This document shows positions 36,100 to 46,620 of a stretch of DNA of 64,000 nucleotides, piece after piece (within the stretch, counting starts at the first letter, position 1; every line of letters begins with the position of its first letter). Made by a program: the position numbers and the translations under genes. Below the pieces are notes generated by a model. It was given only the letters and a program-made list of their open reading frames with translations. It had not been told where the DNA came from and did no database searches. The stretch comes from Solanum dulcamara. Taxonomy: Eukaryota > Streptophyta > Magnoliopsida > Solanales > Solanaceae. Location of the stretch: the NCBI RefSeq assembly GCF_947179165.1, contig NC_077244.1:79140144-79204143 (forward strand). The letters are read 5' to 3'.

Positions 36100-36276
36100 T
36101 GGTATCAAAGTAAGAATAAATTCTCATAACTATGAAAATTAGGATATGCTATGACTTCAATTACAGTTGAATCCACATCTATGAATTTCAGAAATCCTTA
36201 TTTTCTTCATCCTTCAAATTCTTTTGGATGTCTCATGTGAATTCCATCTTTGAAGGAAAGGGTTATGAGGATTGGA
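36100..36276 (+). mobile_element. truncated Ty1/copia leader and gag start
   Basis: TGGTATCAAAG at 36100-36110 resembles the initiator-Met tRNA primer-binding site of copia elements. It is followed by an ATG at 36151. The reading then gives PYFLHPSNSFG and, after a frame change, VNSIFEGKGYEDWR, a pattern typical of plant copia Gag N-termini. The similarity stops abruptly at about 36276. There is no pol region nearby. Confidence 0.55.
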
Positions 36277-38060
36277 GAATGTAATATCCCATATTCAAAT
36301 AAGGGCAAAGCAGCCATTAGCCCAAAAAAAACAAAATAGAATAAAAATGGGTCTAAGCCCATAATAAACATAACTAGGAAAATAATCAATAAACTTAAGG
36401 GATTTGGGGGGTTAGAAACCTTTCCCAGTAACCCTTGGAAAAAAAAAAGAAAAAAAAAACATGTTCTTTGCCTCTCTTCCTGTGAAGGAGCACGAAGATG
36501 CTTCAATACGGAGGGAAAAAAATTAAATAGAGAAGAAGAAGTGGAATCTCTGCAATTGTAAATATAAATTTCAAGATATTTTAATTCATTAACATGGCTA
36601 TATATGTATTATTTCGGATTAAGTGACATTAGTAATTTGAATATGAATTGCGATTATTTTGGATATGAGAATACATATGGCTAAAAGCAGATTGTAATTT
36701 TACTAACGCCAAGTATACTTCTTGTATCACAAGTCCAATTACATTATGATGCTAATATTGAGTAGGTGTTTAATTGTAATGAACAACAACAAATATAATT
36801 TTTTATAAGTAAATTACTTTCTGAAGTATATGAATCAATATTGAAGGATTTATAAGAATTATCTCATCAACGCCATGAATAGCCAAGAATTTGTTTGAGA
36901 GGACGCAAGATGTGGAAATTTAGAATTATGACTCATTGTTGCTTAAATTGAAAGACTACTAGGTTAATAAATAAGATAGACATATGAGAGTTAAATCTTA
37001 ACCCTGAGGATTGGATATTTAATAGTTATTATTGAAGTAGCCTAAACAAATACATTTACACGAGATCGTTATGATGTGATTATAAATGAATTGAAGATAG
37101 TCATTCAGATTGTTTGAGGTGACGAGTTTGGTATTTCGCCAGGAGTACGGTGAGTAGTAATCTTACGATAATTTGTTTTTTATAACTTTCATGATTTATA
37201 CATGATTTATAAAGTGAATGTGTTATCAAATATTTTGAATTTGCATGTGGAGCAAGTCGTTTACTTGATATGATATCAAAATGACTATTTGAGATGATCT
37301 CATCTTTATAAGACAAGTTTATTGATAGTTGAAATATGATTACCGTTATTGAAAGGGTTTGACACTTGTGAATTAACATTTTGACATGTGTTTCCTTTAA
37401 AGGTTGACATAATATGATTTGATAAGACTTAAATGGTCTATTTGATTTTGAAAATGTTTTTCTACAAGTATTTATTGTTCATAAGAAAATCATATAAATG
37501 GGAATAGACTTTGATGGACCCCGTAGCTAACAGCGGGTTCGTTAGACCTAGTGCACCTTGTATTTACAAATTACTGATATAGCCTTCGCTTGTGGAAAGG
37601 TAGAACTAACATACGTTACCGATATCCCTTGAGTAGGGATCTACTAATATGAATATTTGACTTCTTTATGAGGAGTTCACTATTACTGGTTACTTTTTTT
37701 AAAAAAAAGGCCACATCGATTACATAATTCATTCTTGGAAACCTCACAAATATAAGATTTGATATGCAAGTGTTTTTTAGAATTTATTTCTAAATGTTTA
37801 CGTCATTTTTCTTATATGAGACAAATAAGATTGAATATTGTTATTGTATCTAAAAAGGACATTTTTTTCATGATTTTGATTGTCATACTAGCATGTTTTC
37901 TGATGTCCCTCATTAAAACATTTGCAGCTAAGTGTTATTACTCACTAAGTTTGCGTCTCACTCCTCATTAAATATTTTTACAGAGAACTCAGGTACCGTT
38001 GGTGAGGATTTCACTAACTAGAGAGAGTGAATTGGTAGTATCTGGTGAGCCCCACATTGA
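36277..38060. repeat. LTR-like repeat remnant
   Basis: The region begins TGTAATATCCCATATTC exactly where the copia gag similarity stops. It contains blocks that resemble long LTRs of Solanaceae Ty3/gypsy elements (GACCCCGTAGCTAACAGCGG, CTAGTGCACCTTGTA and CTCAGGTACCGTTGGTG). No protein-coding domain is seen. The right border is uncertain and is placed only roughly. Confidence 0.35.
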
Positions 38061-38785
38061 TGTGTGGCAAGAAATTTATCTAATTATTTTGGTTCCTTTC
38101 CTTTTAAAACTCCTAGAGTCGCTTTATTTGTCTTTTCCTTTATTAGAGTCATGATTATTCCTTCACATTGTAATCATGTGAGTAGTTTTTAAATTTCTTT
38201 TTGTATTTGGGAATGAATTAGTATTATTGTGTGGTGATTGGATTAAAGATGAATTTTATTTCTTGATTTAGAGTTATTTTTAATTGTATTGTAGATGTCT
38301 GAAACAAGAAAAATTTAGGATAAACCCAAAATAAGAGTAAACTCTGGCCAATTTTTTTGTAGAATTCTGATAAGGCTTTCTTTGAAATTCTTCTCCTTAG
38401 CGTTGATCGCAGTCCTAAATGGGTCGATCCCATTTTTCAGTGTATCAGAGTTCCGAGACCGTTATACAGAATACTTAACCTAAGAACCAAAATTTTGAAG
38501 AAAAAAAAACATCGACACTACCAAATTAGTTCGGTTCGATCCCATTTTTTCAATTTTGAGATGTTTATGCCCACCCCTAATTTCAATGATCAGTAACATT
38601 TTATTTGAATTGACTTATTTTAAGTCAAAATAATTTTTAAGCATATTTATAATATTTGGATAAAATTTAAAACTTTTAAACATTTATTTTTGTCTTTAAC
38701 AAGCTCTTAAAATGTATTAAAATAAAAGGCCAGCCTATGTTACAGAACGTAGGGGATTAATTAAATACATAAATTCATCTCTGAA
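38061..38785. other. intergenic DNA with a hAT-like end fragment
   Basis: No gene. At about 38527-38581, GTTCGGTTCGATCCC followed by ATGCCCACCCCTA resembles the right end of the hAT-like elements elsewhere in the window. No matching left end or target duplication is found, so it is a broken piece. Confidence 0.35.
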
Positions 38786-39721
38786 CTTGTTGCGAAAAGA
38801 CAGTTACACGCTTAAACTATTATGACGATCTATTTCACACTTTACTATTAAAATGAATTTATTTAGCCCCTAAAACTGACGGGGCAAAAAATTATATATA
38901 AAAAAAATTAAACGAAATGCGCATTTGGTAAAAAAATAAAGTAAAAAAAATAATTAAATTTTTCTTTCCACCACCACCCTACCCTACCCCACCCCATGCT
39001 TCTTCTTTTTTACACCCCACCCGCTTCTTCTTCCTCATTTTATTTTTTATTTTTCATCACCTTCCATATTTGATTTCCACCCACTCCACACCACCCCACC
39101 CCACCTCCATCAGAATCTTCCCCCCCCCCTCCCCCCACTTACCTTCATATCATATTTTAATTCTTATCCAATTTTACCATCTTTATTATATTCGATTTTT
39201 TTTCTGACTTTGTTGGTAGTTGATAAAATTGATGATTGGGTTTATAAAACAAAATATAGTGGTGGATTTGTTGGTGATGGGTGGCAAAGAAGAGGAAATT
39301 GAAGGTGGTGAAGAAAAATAAATCGATATTGCTAATGGTGGTGGTAATATTTGGTGGTGAGTTTGTATCTTTTGATGTGGATGATATAATTTTAGTGATG
39401 AATTTGGTTATGGGTGTTGAATTTTGCGGTTTACAATTTTTGTGGGTTTGATTGTAGGTGGTTTTGATTTTTGATAGTGAAATATATGAATTTGGTAGTG
39501 AAGAAGAAGCAATTGATGACATGGAGAATTTTTTTTCGAAATCTGACATGGAATCTGGATGTGGCAATGAGATGACAGTGATGTGGCACCAGTGTAATAC
39601 ACCTCTCATTGTGAGAGTGGTGTTCTACGTCTCAGGAGTAAATAAATTCATTTTTGAATAATACATATATATGATAGATCACCATAATAGCTTAAGAGTG
39701 TAACTGACTTTTCGAAACAAG
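38786..39721. mobile_element. foldback element with about 85-bp terminal inverted repeats
   Basis: The left arm (38786 to about 38871) and right arm (about 39636-39721) are complementary over about 85 bases with few mismatches: left AGACAGTTACACGCTTAA and AATGAATTTATTTAG pair with right TTAAGAGTGTAACTGACT and AATAAATTCATT. The 770-bp interior is low in complexity: C-rich runs near 38970-39145 and GGTGG-rich runs near 39240-39480. It holds no convincing ORF. Long inverted repeats suggest a non-autonomous MULE-like or foldback transposon. A target duplication was not resolved. Confidence 0.65.
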
Positions 39722-40115
39722 CTTCCCAATATTACATACTCCGAAGTATAGACAAAGTAGCTAGCATAAAGGAACAAGGTGAGACCAAAAGTGGAGAACT
39801 TTTCTTTTCTACTTGAGGCCGATGGTAATAAACGAGGATTTAATAAAGCAACTTTAATTATCATTGAGGAAACAAACTAAAATTACATTCTTTGCACTAT
39901 ATATATATATATATATATCATAATTTGTCTGTAGACAAATAACTAATAAAGCTGCATATATTTGACAAGAGCAGTGACGATGGATGGCTATTTAATACAT
40001 CTGAAAATACATAATTTGAGAAACATAAGTAGACTAGTGCAACATTATATATATATATATGATGTTGATGTCTAAAACGTTTATTTGTTGTACGTTAATA
40101 AAAATAAATAATAGT

Positions 40116-40412
40116 TCAAATATATGGGTTGAGGAGTTGAAGAAGGGAGCCTTTAAGGTGGAGAGACATGATTTCATTGGTAGAACCTATGAGTTTGCCT
40201 CCTATGAAAACAGCTGGTACGGATGGATTGCAGCCCATTTTGATTAGGGCCTTGTCCATTTCCTTCCCCTCCGAATCGTGATCCACTTCATGAACGTACA
40301 CATTCACCCCCAGCTCTCGGAACAGAATACTCACTGCGTAGCACAAACAGCAACTGCTCTTGCTGAACATCATTACTCCATTTTCTGATGCCAACTTTTC
40401 TACTTTCTCCAT
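40116..40412 (-). CDS. CC-type (class III) glutaredoxin
   Basis: Intronless gene for a 98-residue plant-specific ROXY/GRXC-S type glutaredoxin. Such proteins act with TGA transcription factors in the nucleus or as mobile nitrogen signals. The active site is CCLC at residues 21-24 after SKSS. The glutathione-binding TVP-like motif appears as SVPAVFIGGKLIG (about 64-76), followed by STNEIMSLHLKGSLL. The length is normal for the class. The C-terminus is LLNPYI, so the ALWL/ALWA tail that mediates TOPLESS or TGA-linked function in some members is absent, as in the short S-type members. The nearest start gives MEKVEKLAS. A TATAAATA box lies 78-85 bases upstream (40490-40497). Confidence 0.92.
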   Translation of the reverse strand: MEKVEKLASENGVMMFSKSSCCLCYAVSILFRELGVNVYVHEVDHDSEGKEMDKALIKMGCNPSVPAVFIGGKLIGSTNEIMSLHLKGSLLQLLNPYI

Positions 40413-40489
40413 TAATCACGACTTGCACTACTCGATCTCCTTTAATCGAGTTAGTTTACATGGAAAAAAAGATTGTTCAGGTCGCACGC

Positions 40490-40497
40490 TATTTATA
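40490..40497 (-). promoter_or_regulatory. TATA box of the glutaredoxin gene
   Basis: TATAAATA on the minus strand, about 80 bases before the start codon, a normal distance for a short 5' UTR. Confidence 0.6.
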
Positions 40498-41970
40498 ACA
40501 AAGGAAAAACGAATACTTAAGTGGATCGTCATTTTCATATATAGCAGAAAAGAACAATATTCATTGTTCAAAAAGATAATGATGCCGTAGCGAGCTGGAT
40601 GCATGCTACTGCACATCATCATATTCCACAAAAAGTACCTTTTCAATATATATTACAAACACACACACACACATATATACTATTTCCTTCCAACACAATG
40701 GGCAACTTGGACTATATATATTCCATCTAGTCGTATGCACCTTTCAACTCCATTTTTGTGCTGAAAAGCTACACTCTGTTATAGTTTATAATTACTCCAT
40801 CCGCTTCTATTTATATATATAGCATGTAATTTGACTGATCAACAAAAAGAAACGCACTTCTAAAATTTAATTTGTGGTCACACGTCTTTCATAATACTTG
40901 GATCGATGGTCATTAGATAGTATTTAAAATTAAACTTGTGATTTTAAACATATCATAATATTTGTATGACAATAATAGCATTTCAATAAAAATAAAATGA
41001 GAAAATTAAGTTAAACTATTTTCATATTTAGGGATATATCATTTTTCTTTTTTCTTCTTTCCGGAAAGACTGAATAATGGAATCGTGTCATATATTAAAT
41101 GGAAAGGTGGAGTACTTGAAAGGAATGGCATATATCCATGCAAACTCCTCGATCGGAGTATTAGATTTGGTGATGAAGTATATATGTTCCAATATATTCT
41201 ATACTAAAGTAAATTAATTTTCCTATGTATATGTGCGCCAATTTATTATAGAAATTTAGTTCATAATAAAAAATTTACAGTATCAAAAGGCTATTCCACT
41301 TATTATGGATGTGCATGTCGTATAAGCATTATAAGTATCTTTGAAAGTTAAGTTTGAGGTGGAGAAAGTAGAGCCATATATACAATAGAGGACTAGAAAT
41401 AAATCAAGTGTAGGAAGGAAGGCAGGAGTGGAGATTCTTCAATTCTCCCAAAGTGAAAGTGGTGTGATTCTCTCCCCCAAGAAAGATCATTGGATTCGAT
41501 GGCTTCTGCCTCTTTTGAAAGATCTTTAATTTGTCACACGTGATTTTAATTTATATATAATAGTTCCCATAATTGGTTCACTATGCTTTTTTAGGTCCAG
41601 TTTAAGTTCTTTAACATGCATCAAATGTGAATCAGGAAACTCATTTTGATCTTTATATGTTATTTACACTTTAAATTCCAATCCTAAACGCGTGGATTGT
41701 GGAGATCCAGTGCTTTAAGTCGTCTCAGATTCATCGAATAGAGCTAATCAATTGACACCCTTCTGCTCAAAAAATTATATTTTATAGATATATCAATTTT
41801 TCATGTTTATATAGGGGGTGAACCGAAAATGCATCAAACTGCAAATTGAGAAAAACACTCGACTAGTGGTTCAATTTGACTCGATTTGGTATGGGGGAAA
41901 AAGTCCGACTATATTTGAATTTGTTTGGTTTTAACTTTAAAAATTCAATCCGAGATCAAACCAACCCGAC

Positions 41971-42009
<39 letters not shown>

Positions 42010-43162
42010 TGAATTTATTGTATACCTAAAAGCATTTACTTTGATATAATTTATAAATATTTAATTTCTTATACTTTTTCATAGTTCTTATCTTTAACAT
42101 ATTATTTCAAGTGACTTAGAATTTTGAATGGTCTAATAAAAGTTTTAGTGCATAAATATTAATAACTCTAATAAAGTTCAAATCAAAATCAAATCAATAC
42201 TTATCAAAAAAATAAAAAATCAACACTAAGAATCACAATAATGTTTAATATTTGTTCTTGAATTTTACATTGGTTTAGATAACATAACCTTTAGTCATGC
42301 TTTAGCATGATTTAGTACTTTTAAATTATGATCATTTTCATTACACTAATTTCTTTGCAATATTTATTTTATGTGATTTCATTATTATTTTTTGTTGTAT
42401 ATTTTAGTGGCATCACTCATATCATATTTTATGTTATTTTCTTAAGAAACACCATAAATAGTTATATTTTGGTAGGACTAGAAAATATTTGAAGCACAAG
42501 TTTATGAAATGTTTCTATGAATATTTTCCCTAAAAAAATTGGAAAAAAAACCGAAGTTAAAAATTCTGAATTTTATTGATTTGATTTATAAATTTAAAAA
42601 ATGAGACAAATCATTTGATTTAATATTTTAAAAACTCGAATCAATGTACACCCAATATATTAGTAACCCGAACCAATTGGATGTGCACGGCATAATATCT
42701 TACGAGTTTTGGCCGGCTCGCTTGTGCCTTTGTGAGGATATATATGGTTAGAAATTCATACAGAGTCATGTCATCATTACGATATTCATGCGTGTGATAT
42801 TCCTCTATGGACCATTTGCAAGATGTCAGGTATGTTGTACGATAGGGAACCACTGATCGAGTTCAGCCGTTATTGAGTTTGTTTTCTTTCTTTTTTGGGG
42901 GTAAGATTCTAATATAGAATATGTAGAATTTTGACCGGTAATACCGTCAAACAGAAATAACTATAATGGAAAATAAATTTTTTTATTCGCAATTTGAGAC
43001 ATGATGTGACAAAAATATTGCAATGAGATGAATTACTTACATAAATAAACTAAGTGTGGTCATGGTTAAATTTGATCAATCACGTATTAAAAGAATCATC
43101 GAAGGGGGTGGGACTTTAGTCAATTGAGAAGATCAACAATGATGATAATCCAATTTATGCGA
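40498..43162. other. intergenic region
   Basis: No gene is recognised. It contains a (TA)n microsatellite (41973-42004), a possible hAT-like element (about 41812-42649) and otherwise AT-rich unique-looking DNA. Confidence 0.45.
41812..42649. mobile_element. possible diverged hAT-like element
   Basis: The left end AGGGGGTGAACCGAAAA and the right end CTCGAATCAATGTACACCCAA are partly complementary and resemble the ends of the three clear hAT-like elements. The interior carries GATTTGG and CCAACCCGAC words. No clean 8-bp duplication is seen (TATATA-rich flanks on both sides), so the call is tentative. Confidence 0.35.
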
Positions 43163-44750
43163 TTAGTTATTGCTTGAAACAAACTCCTCAGTCACCTTAA
43201 CATCCCAACTATGCCTTCTTCCATGCTTCTTTTTGTTATTGCTTTGTTGCCTAGGAGAAATATCTGCATTCCTAATTGCATTTGCAAAACAATAATCCAA
43301 CACATCATCTTCCTCACCTTTCTCAAAGATGTCTTCATCATCTAGGTTCGCAAACTTATTTGGGTACAAAGTACTACTACCACCACATTGTAGTTGTTTG
43401 TTAGTGTTAATAGGTGTAAGAGAAGTCAATTTTTCAATATTAGAACTCACGAAATGATCACTTAAGATTACAACAACATTTGTTGATGATGACAAATCTT
43501 GTCGGAAAGTGACTAACTTGGCATTACTAGGCACAAAAGCAGGAGATGTGGGGCTCAATTTCATGTGCATAGGAGGAGAAGTGACTTGTTCTTCCTTTTC
43601 ATCTATTATATCTGTCCACCTCGGAACACTTGTCACATTCTCATTTGGAACAATCCTGAGTTTATAATTTGACTATCTACAATCTGTTGCACTGTGTTAC
43701 GAATAGGCGAATCAATTCCAACACTTGGAGAGTTTTTCTTCGTCACCACAGCTAGGGCTGGACATAAATATCGAAAAAATAAAATATCGGACTGAACCGA
43801 ATATTTTAGTTTTTCGATTTCGTTATTTCGATTTTCGATTCGATTTTTGGTCCATATTTTTTGTAACTTTGATTTTTCGATTTGTTGTATTCGATATTTT
43901 GGTGAACCGAAATTAATTAAACACTAGAGCTTATGTTTTCTATTTTCCCCTAATCTACCACTATTTGATTGTGCAACAGGGTGAAGAAAATGAAAATCAA
44001 ATCGCATTCAGAGATTGAAGCTCAGTATAAGTATACAAAACACAAAAGGAAATAATGATTAATGAGAATACATAGCGAATGAAAAGAAATATGTACAGTA
44101 GTAGTTTATTTTTTGCTCTTGCTTTTCTTCTGCACTTGAGGTTTCTATTTTACTTTCTTCGGTATCTTTGCTCCCTTCTTGCCCTTCTTTTGCTCAATAG
44201 CCTGCACAGCGAACTTGAATCTCAATTGTTAGTGGTAAACAAAAAGAACAGAGCATACCGATGCTTTCTTAGCTTTTGCTATTGGACTGATGATCAACAT
44301 TCTCATTCTAGTCACCTTGAAAAGCTGGTCGAGGCAAATTTTCTTACATTATTACTTACAAAACAGAACCACACGAAACACTATAAAATCATATAATATA
44401 AAATCTTTATAAAAGCCCAGTAAACAGGTCCATAACATAAAAATCGAATTTAACAAATCGAATCGAACCGAACTATAAAAAATTGAACCGAATAAATTGG
44501 TTCGATTTAGTATTCGGTACAATAATTACACAAATCAAAAATCAAATTAAAAAATCAAAACCGAACCAAATAACCGAATGCCCAGCCCTAACCACAGCAC
44601 AATTACATTCATGTACCAGTGCTACTCCTTTACCTGTACTCTTGGCATTCATCAAGGCAATTAATTTAGTTCCGACATCGCTTTCAAATTGGCTATTGGC
44701 ATTGTCGACCTGCTGCGTCATGTTGTCAACCGCAGCTCAAAAGCAGTTTT
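43163..44750 (-). pseudogene. repeat-derived ORF split by a hAT-like insertion
   Basis: On the minus strand, 44740-44591 encodes a stretch including MTQQVDNANSQFESDVGTK. After the hAT-like element (43753-44590), the reading continues in the same frame (TKKNSPSVGIDSPIRNTVQQ). It soon stops, and another frame takes over to 43163 (WTDIIDEKEEQVTSPPMHMK, then DVLDYCFANAIRNADISPRQQ and KKHGRRHSWDVKVTEEF). I recall similar uncharacterised, often repeated proteins from Solanaceae, probably part of a retroelement. No catalytic domain is visible. The ORF lacks an ATG near 43636 (the codon there is GTG) and is clearly not intact. Confidence 0.5.
43753..44590. mobile_element. non-autonomous hAT-like element 3
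   Basis: An 838-bp element begins TAGGGCTGGACA and ends TGCCCAGCCCTA. It is flanked by perfect 8-bp duplications ACCACAGC (43745-43752 and 44591-44598). Subterminal repeats are TTTCGATTTCG-like at the left and AATCGAACCGAAC-like at the right, in opposite orientation. There is no transposase. Confidence 0.87.
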
Positions 44751-45410
44751 TCTATTGTAAGCTAAAGAAGCTAAAAAAAATCAGCTTCTTAGAAAAGCAG
44801 AAAATTATTATTTTCAAGGTCAAAATATATTTGCTATATATACATATTTATTAATATATCTCTTATATTTATTTATTTTGTGGTAAATTTTTTATATGTA
44901 ATGATTTAATTTTCGAAATAGTTCTTAAATTTATTTGTTTGATATCTCTAGGTATATTTAAATCATCATGTTAGTATTATATCAACCTTTAATTTATTTT
45001 TTATTTACAATGTATAATATTAATTAAAAAATTGAATATGTACATTTAAATTTAATTAAGAATTTCATAATAAATATTTAAAATAATTTTAATATTAAAG
45101 TGCATTGATACTTTTTTTTTCGTAATTTGACTATCAAAATCCGTTTTTAAAAAAAGATTAGTTAAACACAATTTGCTTATCAAAAACAGTTTAAAATGAA
45201 TTAGCCACACACAAATTGATTTTTTTCAAAAGCACTTTTCTAAAAAACTATTTTCAAAAATCGCTATTATTTCCCCTTCTTGAATAGTTTTTATCGACCA
45301 TCTTTTTAATATTGCTCTAATATTAATTAATATCATTGACTCTTGTATATTGCCGTTAACCTCCTATTACCATTGGCATCCATACTCATAGGAGTTCCAT
45401 TCATTAGAAT
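44751..45410. other. AT-rich intergenic region left of the copia element
   Basis: Contains AAAAGCAG/AGCTTCTT words near 44737-44800 and complementary AAAAGCACTTTTC near 45228-45242, possibly an old MITE. No gene. It ends with the 5-bp duplication AGAAT (45406-45410) of the copia insertion. Confidence 0.4.
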
Positions 45411-46052
45411 TGTTGGTGAAATTACAAGATTACAAATTACAATTGAAAGATAAAATGAAAAAAATAAATTCTCTTCTTGGCTGAGGCGCGGATATCTCGC
45501 TCTCTTTAAGGAGATTCAAGCCCACTACAGCAAATTTTTTCACCGATCCAGCAGTAGTCCTCTTGACTTGTCTCCTCCAGGATACAATAGCCTTATCAAA
45601 AAATGTAACTCAACAAACTCTGGACAAGAGTTGAGTTTAAAGCTCCACACAAAGAACATCTCCCTTCAACTAATAAGAACTCTCTTTTTAGACAAACTTA
45701 ATTCTCTCAAATTTTTTTCTCTTATATTTCATTTCAAAACAAAGAAGACCTCTCTATTTATAGGAGAGAAAATCATACAAAGATGAAAAAATGATGGAAT
45801 GCCATTATTATCATCATTTAGTGCACCATTATGATATCATTTAGTGCACCATTATGATTTAGTGCACCACTTATTAGTGATAATTATGTTAAAAATACAT
45901 AATGGAATGATTTAGTCTTGCACTAACTAAAGATGATAATGAAAGGCATTTTATGCATTAATGAAAAATAGAATAAAGATGACATTAAATGTCATCAATA
46001 GACAATTGCTAAAATTGCAATTTAATAAAATGTTAAAATGCCCACACTAACA
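45411..46052 (-). repeat. 3' LTR of the copia element
   Basis: 642 bp, almost identical to the 5' LTR except for an additional 16 bp near 46013-46035 and scattered substitutions. It contains a minus-strand TATAAATA-type box in the part matching 50807-50814. Confidence 0.95.
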
Positions 46053-46063
46053 ATCCCCCACTC
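46053..46063 (-). other. polypurine tract of the copia element
   Basis: GAGTGGGGGAT on the minus strand, directly next to the 3' LTR. It is the expected plus-strand primer site. Confidence 0.8.
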
Positions 46064-46620
46064 ATTTTAATATTGTATAAGAGAGTTTATCAGCTGAAGG
46101 AAGACTACTATACATAATAAAAGTGCGCTCTACATTGAACCTTTAGTTAGTGAAACAATAACATTTACTCCAGAGTCGTGGTGGTCTCATACTTGAACTA
46201 TGACTGTTTAAGGGATATAAAATATTACTGCTCACACATAGTAATCAAGATATTGTCACGAGATTTATAAGCCAGCACATTACGGCCTTGTGTTATCCCG
46301 GTTTTATGAGTGCTTTTGAGAATAAGCTCAATTCTCATAGAAAACGTCTTACTTCCACACTCACATAGGTGAAATCTGTCGAGAGTGCTCCTGTAAATTT
46401 AACACTCCACCCATACGGGCTACAGATTTTCATTAACAGTTTTTTTTAAAAAAAAAAACTCAACCTCCACAATTCACTATAGGAAACAATGCACTCACAT
46501 CATATGGAGGAAATTAAAAATAATGCATTTTTTCACAACAAGTCATCATATGATTCGTTTTCCCCATTGAACCTGGTTATAGGATCTCTAGTCTTCAGAT
46601 TGGGTTTCCTCATATATGAC

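Noticed and set aside
36277..37985. Complete LTR with GAGAA duplication (36272-36276 and about 37983-37987)
   Set aside because: The right-hand TTTTTACA|GAGAA match could be chance; sequence typical of the same LTR seems to continue past it, so the border was not accepted.
39157..39609. 150-codon ORF rich in Ser, Thr and Asn
   Set aside because: It lies in the low-complexity interior of the foldback element and has no domain.
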